DNA of 64,000 bases from Pteria penguin (Eukaryota > Mollusca > Bivalvia > Pterioida > Pteriidae): the NCBI GenBank assembly GCA_035048485.1, contig CM068583.1, forward strand, positions 49,008,790 to 49,072,789, given 5' to 3'. The position numbers were made by a program, and so were the translations under genes. Every line of letters begins with the position of its first letter. Within the stretch, counting starts at the first letter, position 1. The notes under the pieces were generated by a model. The model had not been told where the DNA came from. It was given only the letters and a program-made list of their open reading frames with translations, and did not search any database. Below, one piece after another: positions 44,209 to 58,622 of this stretch.

Positions 44209-47200
44209 AATATTATCCTAAAATAGGAATAAATTTCATTATATTCAATGTTCGGAAATTGTATTCAATATTTTTTAAATTCATCCCTTTACTTGTAAGC
44301 CTTTAATTTAATTCTAAATATTTACCTACATGCACACAGTAATATGTTTTTATATTTAAATATACAATGTATATATCAATTATCCTTTAAATCCTTCTCT
44401 ATATAAGTTGTAAGCAAGCGAACGTGGCTGACAGCCATGTTCACACGGCAGCCAAGCGCGTGAACGCGGCAGTCCAGCGCGTTAACGCAGTCTCAAAATT
44501 TGGTTCACGAGGAAATCTGCGTTAACGCAAACGCGTGTGCTCAGCAGTCCTGAGCGCACGAGAAAAGCAAACTTCACGTTAACGCGACGTTAACATAATG
44601 TTATGTTAGGACTGCTCCTCACTGTACATTGATAATGCAGTATAACAACACAATTGTGGTACATTGATATTGCAGTACATATAAGAACTTATGCTATTGG
44701 TAGATAAAAAGATGCTAGCTGGTAGCATATTCTATACTTCATGTACTTTTATTTTCTGTAAAAGCAGTAACTCTGCTAAAAGCATATCAATCATAACAAC
44801 AATCAAACTTGATTGATCTGCATCTTGTCTCACTATCGCTCCACAACAAGTTCATTTATAAATTAATTTAAAAGATAGCAGAGAAAATCCCAGTAAATGA
44901 TTTTCTGCAAAGAACTCCACTAATGTAGAAATGATAAAATTGTTTCTCATGTTTATACCCATGACAAAAGTCAAAATGGATAGGTATGTAACTTAATTGT
45001 CATACTGCAGCTCCACAACTCCTCTCAATATTTGATAAAACTCACCACAGACAGAATGGAAACTCCTTGTATCCTCTGGTGACTAACTTAAGGGAGGAAC
45101 TCAAAATATATTATATATTCATATATATTATGAAAGAGGAATTGCAGTATCTTATACAACAATATAAATACAATGCATATCCCAGTCATCTACAAAGGAA
45201 ATATGAGCATCTCCACGGTACATTATACTGAACCCACACACATAGACATATAGATGAATGCACTCCTAGATGTACACACATAGACATATAGATGAATGCA
45301 CTCCTAGATTTACACACATAGACATATAGATGAATGCACTCCTAGATGTACACACATAGACATATAGATGAATACACTCCTAGATTTACACACATAGACA
45401 TATAAATGAATGCACTCCTAGATGTACACACATAGACATATAGATGAATGCACTCCTAGATGTACACACATAGACATATAGATGAATGCACTCCTAGATT
45501 TACACACATAGACATATAGATGAATGCACTCCTAGATTTACACACATAGACATATAGATGAATGCACTCCGAGATGCACACACATAGACATATAGATGAA
45601 TGCACTCCTAGATGTACACACAAGTTTAAGCTGCAGCTATTTACGAGTAATGATCAAAAAGTTTTCTCCCTCATATGCTTAAGAACCCCCAGGATTGAAA
45701 GAACTCATTATTTTTCAATATTATCTTCGGCCTTCATCTCAATGTACTCTCTCCACCTCTGTTCCAATTTCTAAATTGCTTCAAAACTGAATGGTTCATT
45801 CTGGACCCCTAAATACCCATATACAGTATCCATGACACTCTCATTACGTCCAAAATTCTTACATGATATGCACTATTTATCATGCAGCCTTCCTCAAGAA
45901 AATCAATCATGATTATTCCTTGATTGTCACAAAAGATGGAGGCACTGACCTTCCCAGCTGAGGAAGTTTTAGGTATTTTAAGAAGGGGGTGAATTAGGAT
46001 GAACCCATAACATGCCTTTTTTCTTAGATTCAGGATCAAAATGGTGAACCCAAGTTTCATCCTGAGTGACAATTCCACCCATAAAATCCTCAGGATCATC
46101 CTCATATCAGGACAAAAGATGCAAAGAAACATCTTACCTGTTTCTCTCTTTTGACCTTCTGTAAGTAGACTTTCTAGGGACCCATCCGGCCGATTGAATT
46201 AGACATGCCTAAGTTCACTTAAAATTGACTGAACAGCCCCATAACTTATGCCAACTTTTCTGGTTATATCTCCAATGTTTCCCCTTTCTGTCACACATGA
46301 CGAGTATGCAAAAATATCAACATTTTCAACTGTGGTAGCGTCTTGGGACAGTTCATCATCTTCAATGCTCTTCCTCCCCTTCTAAATTCAGCAACCCATT
46401 TTTAACAGTACTATAAGAAGGTGAATTCTCCCTACAGGTTTTCATGAAGTTCTCATGAATTTCCTTGGAAGTCATTCCCTTCTTACATAGATGCTTAATC
46501 AGTGCTCTAACATAAGTTTTCTCCATTTTGGAGGTTTGACTAATGTTTAAACTTTTAACAGCAAATTCCGTGTATAATCAAAAGCTTTGAAATACTACTC
46601 TCTCTTCCAAAAACGTTCAGTTGATTGAATAATGGTTTAATTGATGTTTTATACTTATTTACTGTAACAAAGTATATTGGATCAAGAAGTATTTATATCA
46701 TACCTCGTATAAAGTATCAGACCATATCATGAATTAAATCATATGCTACACTTTCCCAAAGCAAAGATAAAAATCTCCTAAGAACTTTTGATTTAATCCA
46801 CTCAATACTCACCTTCTTCCCCGGGAGCATGTGTACCAACAAATGCAGCTGGTTTCAGTTCTTTTAGGCCCCTTATGTCCTTCATCCATGATACTATGGC
46901 TTTGACAAGGTCACGAGTTTTCACAAAAATGATACCTCGTGATTGCTCATCAGCAACAAATGCTTTATCAATTGATTCCTTTAATTTTGCAAGTTTGGGG
47001 TTGTCCTCATCTTTACATTCACCCAGGACCGGTAAACATTCTGAAAAATAATTTAATAAATCATAAATACTGTGTAAAATATTACAGATCAAACATAAGT
47101 TTGCAAATTATATTTTATAAAATACAGTATTTTTAATCATACATCTTTTCCAAGAACTTCGGGACAAACACAAAAAGTTCTCAATGAGTACAATACATTG

Positions 47201-50200
47201 AATGTTGCAATAGAATATTTTGAATCAATATGTCATTTCAAATCAATTTCTTTATAACTAGCAAATTTAATTTATGGATTTAAAACCTAACTTAAAGTTT
47301 TAATCTGTTACCATGTATCCTTTGGGAAGTTATAAAGATATTTTTATGTTGTCTACACCTTTTTTAATTAGAGTTGTCCTAATGTAACAAATACCCCCGT
47401 AGCAACAAAGTTGAAACATGCAATAATTCATCCCAAGATACATCTCTGGTACAAGTGTAATGGATGTCCCACTTGTACATTTTGAGGTATAATGAATGAA
47501 AACAATCTGGTTTGTGTGCACTCTGACCTTGACCTTGTAGATAAGATCTTGATTCAAGATCATTACACTGTGTAGAATATAGTCTTCCAGCTACGTAACA
47601 GGAAGAAGTTATGGCCCAGACAAGAATTCTGGCTAAGTGTGCACTGTAACATTGACATTGTAGATATCAACTTGGTTCAAGATAATAACACATCCTTGGG
47701 TCATGAACAACAATTGTGTAAAATTTGATTTCTCTCCAACGTAAAAGGAAGAAGTTAAGGCCCGGACAAGTTTCATGGACAGACAGACACACAGACGGAC
47801 AACACACTCCATACAATGTGATACACATCTTTGAATCATGGAAAACAATGGTGTGAAATATTATCCAGATCCTACACAGCAGTAAGGAGCTATGACCTGT
47901 ACAAGGATTTTGAAAATGCATGCACTATGACCTTGACTTTGGAGATATGATCTTGAATCAAGGTCATGACACACTCTTGGGTCATGAACAAAAATTGTGT
48001 GACACATTATCCAGATCCGAAATAGAAGTTATGGCATGTACAAAGATTTCTGCTATGTGTGCACTGTGACCTTGACCTTGAAGATATGACCTTCAGTAGA
48101 GGTCATGACACACCCTTGGACATGAACAACAATTGTGCAAAATGTTATCCAGATCCAACATAGCAGTATGGAGTTATGGCCCGTACAAGGATTTTGACAA
48201 TTGTGCACTTTGACCTTGACCTTGGAGATATGATCTTAAGTCAAGGTCATGACACACCCTTGGGACATGGACATCAATTGTGTGATATATTTATCCAAAT
48301 CCAACTTGGCAGCAAGAAAAATTTTGGCTATGTGCGCAGTGTCCTTGACTTTAAAGATATGACCTTGGGTTGAGATCATGACACACCCCTGTGTCATGTA
48401 CAACAATTGCGTGAAATGTTATCCAGATCCAACATAGCACTAAGGAGTTATGGCATGGACAAGGGTTTTGACCAAGTGTGTACTGTGACCTTGAACTTGG
48501 AGATATGACCTGGAGTCAAGGTCATGACACTCTTGGGTCATGGACAACAATTGTGTGAAATAATGTCCTAAATCCAACTTGGCAGTAAGAAGTTATGGCC
48601 CGGACAAGGATTTTGGCTATGTATGCACTGTGACCTTGACCTTGAAGATATGACATAGGGTCAAAATCATGACACACCCTTGGGTCATGTACAACAATTG
48701 AGTGAAATATTATCTAAATCCCACAAGGGGGTAAGAAGTTATGGCCCAGGACAAATGTGAACAGACGGACACACTGACAGATAGGGTGATTCCTATATAT
48801 CCTCCCAATGTTTATTTGAGGGGGTATAAAAATGGGTCCTTCCCAAGTTCTTTTCTTTAAAGACTCTGTTTAAATGAAGGGATCTAGCTGGTAGCCCTTA
48901 AAGTTCAGGTTGCTGATGTTTTTGATGATCAAATACCAATAATTTCACAGTACAACTCCTTAAATTTTCAACAAAAGATTGCTAGATATTTGGTCCACTA
49001 AATTCTCCAATGTTAAAATCTTTGTCTTCACAGATTTAAATAATTAATATAGCATCTACAATTAATTCCTTCAGTTTTCTTATAAACCCTTTGATGTCAT
49101 ATGACATGAATCCATAATTTCCTGTTTAAACTCTTAACATATCTTTCAGCCAAAACAAAGTGATTATGACTGAGCGTGAAGAGAATATATTACAATATTT
49201 ACTATCAAGATACTGCTTCATTGTGGTTTCTGTTGCATCATGTTTGTCGCCCATCTGCCAAGCCCTCAGCTCATTTCTGAGAAGTTCAATTGCATCCTTT
49301 ACTCTGGCATAGTCATACATCATGAGAGTTTTATTAAACATCTACAACATTAAAAAGTCTTTACATCAAATTAGATTTTAGATTTTTTCATTATGAAGAG
49401 TGAAATCCTCAGATATAAGAACAAACCATAACAGGTACGGTAATTAACCATAAGGTAAAAATATTCTTTAATTTTATCTTCCAATATGGTCATACATTTA
49501 TATATATTGAGAAGTCATGGTATCTCTCAATGAAATGATATTTGTTGTTAAATGTTTTGGTTCTAAATACTAATGCATTTCTATAATGTCATCAACTTTG
49601 TATTGTTTTATGTATATATGTTGTATTGTTAAATTGATATATGTTTGCATTTATACAGGTGATATTGTACATTCCTTTGGGTTTATTTCCTCCTCATATC
49701 TCGTGCCATATTACTCATTTTGTTATCCTGAATCTCATTTGTTGACGGTCTCTTTTACATTTATTAACTGTCCATTTTCTATTTTAGTCCTATGTGTATT
49801 TAATACTTCTATATGTGTCTGTTAGTTTGATGTTGCAAAGAGCTGTAAATCTCACAAGAACTCTTTCTCTTTTTTAGCTTAGGCTTTTTTTTTTATAATA
49901 TTATCATTATAGATTTTTGTTAGGCTTTCTCATTGGCTCAGACTTAATCAGGAATTCATAATAAACTTATCCAGTATATATTCTTTTAGACTTCATTATG
50001 TCTGTTTGCATGGGATGGGAGATGATTTTTCTGTAATACTACAGTAGTAATTTCTGGAATCCTTTTGCATGGGAAGGGGGATCATTATTGACAATATTAG
50101 CTCACTTCAAGGAGGTTGAGATGAGCTTATGGTATACCCCTTGATATCTGCATCTGCATCCCCATCTGGTTAAGAAGTTTGGGATATATAAGCTCAGTAT

Positions 50201-53200
50201 AAGACAAAGTACTACTGCCAGACTGACCTAACTTCAATCAGTGGTTCATCTTGTGATACTGAGAATGGACCCATGCATCATATGCCACATCTGACCTTTT
50301 TGTGACTGAGTAACTCAGTTAAGAAGTTTGGGGTAGCTCAGTATTGAACAAAGCACTAATGCCAGAGTGGTCAAACCTTCATCAGCGTTTCATTTTACGA
50401 TACTGAAATGGACCCATGCATCAGATGCCATATCTGACCTAATTTTTCTGCTTGAGTGACTCAATTAAGAAGTTTAGGATAGTTAGGTATTAGACAAGTC
50501 TGTCTCAGTCCTATCTAAGTATTCTATTTAACAAACTTGAATTTGAATTATTTTACTACATTTTTTAAGTCATATTTCATGCTATATAAGTGCAAAAGCA
50601 ACTTCCTGCAACTGAAAGTTAAATGCTGCTGTTGAGGTGAGCTGATGTAATCTTTGATCACTCTATAATTTTGTTTCCTTCATATTTAAAAGAAGTTAAT
50701 GCTAAATGTTTGGAAATATTTATTTTAAAATGATATATCACTGTTGATCTGTATATATGTTAAATTAAATTATAAAAAATATTGATTGCTCTTTGTTTAT
50801 CTTGTCCAATAAACAAATATGCAACCCTAAGTGTGATGTTTAAATATATCTACTTTATATTTATACAGGGGATTGAAAAAAGTGCAAGTATTGCATTGAT
50901 TAATTTGGAGTTTCCAAAAAAAATTATTTTATGTTTATTCTTGGCTTAGGGTGTTTTAGAAGGGTCTTGATGCCTTTTCAAAGAGATCATTTTTGTTGCA
51001 TAAAAAATCTACAAGAGCCCTTATATTATTGTAAGTGGTGTTAAGTTAGGTATAATGATTTCCACTGAACACATGTCCTTTCTGGAAGCAATCTATTATG
51101 ATCATTCCATCAGAATTCCTGAAACTGTAATCAAAGGAACAAATGGGGTCATCTTCAAGACCATTCACCCTTGTCCTCTAAAACAACACTTAAAATTGGC
51201 AGTCACTCTGCAGGCAAGTTGGAAATAGTTTGTTGTTATGGATGACAAAAGACGATGTAAAGCATGCAATAATAGGGAGAGGTAACTTTCATCTTTGCTT
51301 AACATTATTTTGATGTAAATCACTGTGCTGAGTGATGTCTGATAATTTTTCTGCAAGTACTGTTGAAGTAAATATTGAGGTCGAGTCTCAAATGCTCCAG
51401 GACTTTACCTGTCCTCCTCATAGTCAACTGTCTATCTCTTAAAAGCGACTCCTTCCCAAGTATGTCTTCCATATTGACATAAAGAGCCTCAATGGTGTTT
51501 TTGTCTGCAATTCTGTCACCAATAAAACTGGTTCATCTTAAAAAGTTTCTGACCTTGACTTCTTTTATGAATTACTTGTACCACTACCACTTAAGCTGAC
51601 TAAATGATACAAGCATTTGGTTCAAATGCCTAAGAAGAAATTGATTAAGCTATTAACTAATGACAACTTTGCTTTACTTCTTCAATACAAGGTCTAGAAG
51701 TTTTCAATCACCCCTCACAAAATCATGATTCCAGTTCAATGGACCATTTTGATTCTTACATCTAAATAATTTCTGCATGTAAGGAAAAATCTGTGTGCTT
51801 CCTGGTCCCTAACTTTGGCTGTTTCTCTTCGTAAATCACTGATCCACTGTATGTACTGCTCAGATCCTTTCAGCGTAGGAGGTTTTGTAACTTTATCCTG
51901 GTCATTCACCAATTTCAGGTCTAAAATGCAGTATAATTTTGTTACATCTAAATGAATTCTAGATCTGTTTATTATCCATGTTGTTAAAATGTTTTATTAA
52001 GACAGATTTTACTAAGTGTGTCAATTTTCAGTTATTTTCCAGTTTTCACTCTTCTAACAGGTTATGACTGTTACAAATGAGTGACTTTTATTTATAAGAT
52101 GGCAAATATTTGTAATGTTTGTGGCACTTTCAGCAATAAAAAAGCAATAAATTACAATTTAGTAGATTAGCATAGAGTATATCCAAGTATTACCAAAATA
52201 ACTTTCAAATGAATGTCATAGACATACTGTCATTTCCTCATTATGATAACATCTTGACTGCTGTTTCTTAACAGGGAAATTTTTTAATTAGTTAATTAAG
52301 TTTTCTCTTCCTTCTGAAAGACCAAGAATAACCATTATATCTAATCACTGTATTACCTCTTCTAAGGTTAACATTTGTATCTTTGCTTTATGAAAAGTAG
52401 AAAATCTGAATATCAGATCAATTTGGCACTCAATAACTGTTCTTAAATCATGATTAACTAATTTAAAGATTACATTCTGAAGTTTTCATCATATCTTCAG
52501 TGTCTTGCATCATACTTTCCACAACACTTCTGAATGTATCCCTTTTTCTGTTTGGAACCTCAATCAAAGCTGAAAAGAATAAAATCTTATTCCAAGCCAT
52601 GTATGATCCTGGCATATATTACAGCATTGTATTACCAGAACATGTTTCTCATGACTGCTTCCTAGTACTCTCACTAGTGGAAACTTAGACCAATCCATGA
52701 TACATGTTCCATTTTAATATCAGTCATTAGACGTGTGTCCCACATGACACAGCAAGTTATGAACTCACAATCTACCCACTGTAATCACAATGCAACCATT
52801 CCACCAAATAAGGCTTATATATGTACTGAAATTATAGTGTTATGCAATTTATATTTATAGCCACAAACAGTCACACATTGTTTCATTTATTTCATTTATA
52901 CTGATACTGTACTGTTCACAAGTTATGTTTATGTTCACTATTTTATCTCTCACCAATGCCATGATATTAGAAATCAATATTTAAAACAATAAGACCTTAT
53001 ACAGACCTATATCACTCACTTGACCATCTTGAGCACCTTAAGTACATGAGAAACTTGGGAGGTAGATGGTATCAGAATACTGAACCAAAAACACCACCAA
53101 TCATTAAAAACACTCTGATACATCTATATTTTCATCCTGTGTAACTATCTAAACTTTTTCTGGCAAAAGAGGGTACCTCCCTGGATATACATCACCACAC

Positions 53201-56200
53201 CATTAATCAACCTCTGGGTAGATTATTATACAGTAAGGAAAATAGCAACAGTTTTTGCAGAACATTGAATATTTCATTCATGCACATTTTCATCCAAACC
53301 TTCTATTTCTTCTGAAAATGTTAGTCAAAGCTGTATATAGCAGACAAAAATTTTCTCCTTCACCAATAATTGAAAAAAAAAACCTGAAAGAACTCTAAAT
53401 CTTTCTTGTTCCAATTCTTTCAATTTGTTTTGTTAATCTATACCAGCAGTCTAAAGAAGTGTTTGTTAATGGAAGATACCTTCTGGGGCATATGTTGTCC
53501 CAGTCTTGATTGACCCATTGATGGATCTGGGTGAAAAAACAATGCTAGAAGGGGACTAAGAATACTTCATTCGTGCCAGGTTTTATCAACATCTTTTTAT
53601 TTGTTCTGAAGAGGAACCAAAAGCTTTGTAAGAGACCTTTTTAGATCATTCTGATACATTCAATTTGTTTTCCTATACAACAGCTTTGAAGAAAAAATTT
53701 GTCATAAGAATGTACCCTCTAGGGCCTATGTTGCCAAGTCCTAGATCCATCCTTGATGAATCTGGTAGAAAACACTTATAAAATATCTTAATTACTTCAT
53801 CTTTGCGAAATTTCATCAGAATATTTCTGAAGAAGATCATCAATGCTAAATATCACACAAATAAAATAAACTTTCTCTTGATAATACAGGTCTGAAGGAT
53901 GCTGTAGTTCTGAGGGAGAAAATTTTGAGATTGAGCAAATTTACTTCATGATCTCCCTTTCTGGCTTATACTAAAGACCATACAAACATGTATATTGTTT
54001 CATTTTCAATACATGCAGCATTTCATTAGAAAAAGAAAAAAAAATTGTGAACAGACAGTCAAAAGGCAGACAGTGATCAATGCACCACCATAATAGCTTA
54101 TTTGATAGTCTATGGCTTGTAAACCTTTAAGAATTGTTTGTGTCCAGCTTAACTTAATACATGTACTGGTAATGCCAAAAACTGTGTAATATGATATGTA
54201 TCTGTACTTACTTTCTTTAGGAACCTGAGCATGTTTTCTTAGTTCTCTTTCATTCTCTACACTCACTGTACAAATTTCCTCTGCATCTAGATTAGCCATC
54301 ATTGATTTGATCCACTCCACTGCATTGTCTAATTTCTTGGCTTTACCTACACCAACAGATGCTGTCAAACCAATAATCTGAAAAATAAGGGTCTATAATC
54401 TGAAAAATAGGGGCCTATAATCTGAAAAATAGGGGCCAATAATCTGAAAAATAAGGGCCTATATTACTCACCATGGTATCTTGAGCACATGAGAAACTTA
54501 AAACGTATCAGAATGTTCTACTAAGACAAGCCGGTGTGGCCTACTGGATAAGTGCTCTGTTCGTGACCGAGAGGTCCTGGGTTCCACCACTGCCCTGGGC
54601 ACATAGGTGTTCTGTCTTTCGAATGAGACAGTAAAAACCAAGGTCCTGTGTCACGGAAGGCATGGCACAAGAAAGATCTCTCACTGCTTCTAGTGGGTCT
54701 GTTGCAAAGGTCTAAATTTGTATGCAATGCATCAGGCAGATGCCATCACCATATACGTGAAATAATTGTGGAGTGATGTAAAACAATAATCAATCAATCA
54801 ATCTAATAAGACAGTATCATTTTTAAAATTTATTTCACAACAGAATCAAAACCAACACCACATTACTCTAAAATGTTCTCAAACACTAAGATTTTCATTC
54901 TATGTAACATCTAAGCTTTCTTACTGTAAATTGGGCACCTATATGGACCCACTTTGTTACACCATGGATCGTCCCATGGGCAAATCCAGATGAACTAGAA
55001 TTTGAATGTGTAGGTGCGACACAAATGCCCCTGATGGCAGCTAAGCCAGTGAAATATAATTGCCGGAGTACTAATATTTTCAAGAAAATGTTTGAGGGCA
55101 ATTATGCACTCAAAAATTACCAGACCACACAATTAATCGTACTTGACCTGCATTTTTCCTTGATGCATCTATGTACCCAATATCATTATAATCCATCAAA
55201 CCTTCACTGAGAAAATGAGTGGAAAATGTCATTTTTAAGAAATTTTCCATGTTCAAGAGCAATAACTCTGACAAAAATTACTGGACCACACCCACATTCG
55301 AACTTGACCTGCATCTTCCCTTGATACATTTGTATACCCAACATTAATTTAATCCATCAAACTGTCAAAGAGGAAATAAGCTGAATGATGATGGAATGAC
55401 AGAATGACGGAACAGGCTACCTCTACATGCCCCTGGCCATTTCATGGTCGGGGCATAAAAAGCAACAGCACCAGTAACCTGGAGCTCTGTAAAAATGACT
55501 AAGTCCTAGATGACATCTAAAACACATCAAAAATTTGATTTGGAATGTGACAAAAAACAACAACACTTCTTTTGATAACCTTCCAGCTCATTCTGATGCA
55601 CTGGATTGATCTATACTATCCATCTGAAGAAGTAGATTGTCAGCCGAAAAATAATACGCGTAGGGGACCTCAATACTTCATTCATGCTAAATTATATTTA
55701 AATTCTTTTCTCTATTTTAAGGGAGAAGTCGATCAAAGCTTTACATAAGATACTGTAGAGATTCCCCTTTTGTTTTTAATAAAATAAAAAAATTTTTTAA
55801 ATATTTTACATTCAAATTCTCTACAATTAGAATATTTTTATTCCTTAAAATCAATTAAAATTCACTAAATCATTGCATTATAAGCAACTTTCACAAAGAA
55901 AATCACAGAAAAGAAAATACCTAAGTCTGAAAAGATGTCAAAACAAGAGGCCCAAGTGGGCCTATATCGCTCATGTGAGTACCTATATTTTCAGTCATGC
56001 AGGAAGGAAGAAGTTATTATTTTTGCATAACTGTGACTAAGTCAACACCAATGTTGAAAATATGTCAAATTTTATTTCAGACCAGAATAATAAACAACAA
56101 CAGTTTCTTACACATCCATTCAGGTGATTTTGATATTTAGCATTTGCTTTGTCTCTGCAAGATGTGATTCAGGGCAACAAGTTAGTCATTTTCTTTAGGT

Positions 56201-58585
56201 GGGGCCTTTTGTTGACTGATTTCAAGTCTGGGTCATGAACAACAATTGTTTCAAATATTGTCCAGATCCAACTTAAAATGGCCTAATTTCATATTTTGAG
56301 TGTTGAGAAACATCTAAAAACTTATTTAGATATGTAAAGAAATGAAAAAAAATTTTTGACCACAGGTGGATTTGAACCGCTGCTCTCCACATTTTAATTA
56401 CCAAGTGGTATATGAGACCTATTTTTTAGACATGGTGGCACCATCTGTTAACCAATTTGTATGAAATGTACAAAATTGATAGAGGACCTATAGTACTTCA
56501 TATATACCATGTTTCATTAAAATCTTTCATGTGGTATAACATCAGACGTTAAAAATGTGAAGAATGTCCCTATGCACCCTCATTTGGAAGTCTTAAAAAA
56601 ATCATAGAAAATCCAAAAATTGAGATATTGACAAAATTCTTTCAAAATAACATTCCTTACCATAATTATGATCAAATAGTCCATAAGAAATCATCATTAT
56701 CAATTAACTAGGAAATATGACACTTTTCTGCATTGAAATCACCAAGTCGAAACAAAATTTGATTTTGGAAGGGAACCAAAATGACAATACGTCTTCACTC
56801 ATCCCTCTAGATCATTTCTATGCATTCTGTTTGTCTCTGTATACAGCCAGCATAAGGAAGAAGATTGTCAAAGGAGGGTACTCTTTTGTGACCTACTTTT
56901 GACTTAATGCGCCACCTGTAAAGAGGTCTGTATGAAAACGACAGAATTTGAAGGGGGATCATAAGTGATTTTTTTTCTACCAAGATTTATTAAAATCTTT
57001 CCAACAGTTTTTGCAGAAAAAGTTGAAAATGTGAAAAATGGCCACCCCCCCCCCCTTTTTTTTGGAAGTCTTAAAAAATTCATAAAAAATCCAACAAGAG
57101 CAACGCCTAGTGTGGCATAATACGCCTGTTGCTTACTTTGGACGGGATCAATGTGAACGTATGGTTTTATTACCCCCAAACATAGGTCTCTTTGGTAATA
57201 CTTTTATGAATACTGAAATCCAAAAAGAGGGATCCAAGTCCCATAACTCTATTTGCTCAAAACTGAAAAGTGGCTTCCCCTACACAATTTACACATTCTG
57301 TAAAAGTTTCATGAAAAACAACTGAGGTCTATTTGAGTTATCATGTTACATAGCATCTCCATAGCATCTCATCCTAGTAACAAGTTTTATTCACTTTGCA
57401 TGATGTGACCTTGACCTCTGACCTATGGCCTTGGGTCAATGTTGTGACACACCCTTGGGTCCTAAGTAACAATTCTGTGAAATATAATTGAAATCCATGC
57501 AGAGGGGAAGAAGTTATGGCCCAAACAAAGTTTTATTCACTTTGCATGTTGTGAACTTGACCTTTGACAATCAAGGTCATAACACACCCTCGGGTGTTAA
57601 GTAACAATTCTGTGAAATATTATTGAAATCTATACACAGGGGAAGAAGTTATGGCCCAAACAAGTTTTACTCACTTTGCATGTTGTGACCTTGACCTTTG
57701 ACCTATGACCTTGGGTCAAGTGTAACAATTCTGTGAAATATTATTGAAATCCATGCACAGGGGAAGAATTTATGGCCCAAACAAGGTTTTACTCATTTTG
57801 CATGTTGTGACCTTGACCTTTGACCTTGAGTCAAGGTCATGACACACCTTTGGGTCCTAAGCAACAATTCAGTGAAATATTATTGAAATCCATGCACAGG
57901 GGAAGGTTATGGCCCGGACAAGGTTTTACTCACTTTGCATGTTGTGACCTTGACCTATGACCTTGGTTCAAGGTCATGACACACCCTTGGGTCCTAAGCA
58001 ACAATCTGTGAAATATTATTGAAATCCATGAACAGGGGAAGAAGTAATAGCCTGGACAAGCTTATCCCGGACACCGGAGGGACAACGACATAACATAATA
58101 CGCCCCATCTTAAGACGGGCGTATAAAAATTGAGATATTGACAAAATTCTTTCACAATAATATTACTTATCATAATTATGATCAAAATAGTCCATAAGAA
58201 ATCCTCAGTATCAATTAACTGAAAAACATGACACTTTTCTGTACTGAAATTACTAAGTCCAAAAAATGTCTAAAAAAAACGTCATAAATTTGATTTCGGA
58301 ACAGAACCAAAAATAACAACACTTCATCACACATCCCTTTAGATCATTCCTATGCATTAAGTTTGTCTCTGTATGCCACCAGTCTGAAGAAGAAGTTTGT
58401 TAAAGGAGGGTACCATCTGTGATCTACTTTTGCCTGTGGTGCCACCTGTTGAAAAACAACAACACTTGTAGGGGACCATGAGTACTTCATGCATACCTAG
58501 TTTCATCAAATTCTGTTCAGCTGTTCTGAAGAAGAAGTCGACAATGTGAAAAGTTAACGATGGACGGACTACGATTGATCACAAT

Positions 58586-58622
<37 letters not shown>

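Noticed and set aside
47330..47921. Overlapping minus-strand frames of 71-84 codons
   Set aside because: They fall in the tandem core of the hairpin-ended element and are frame shadows of its repeats.
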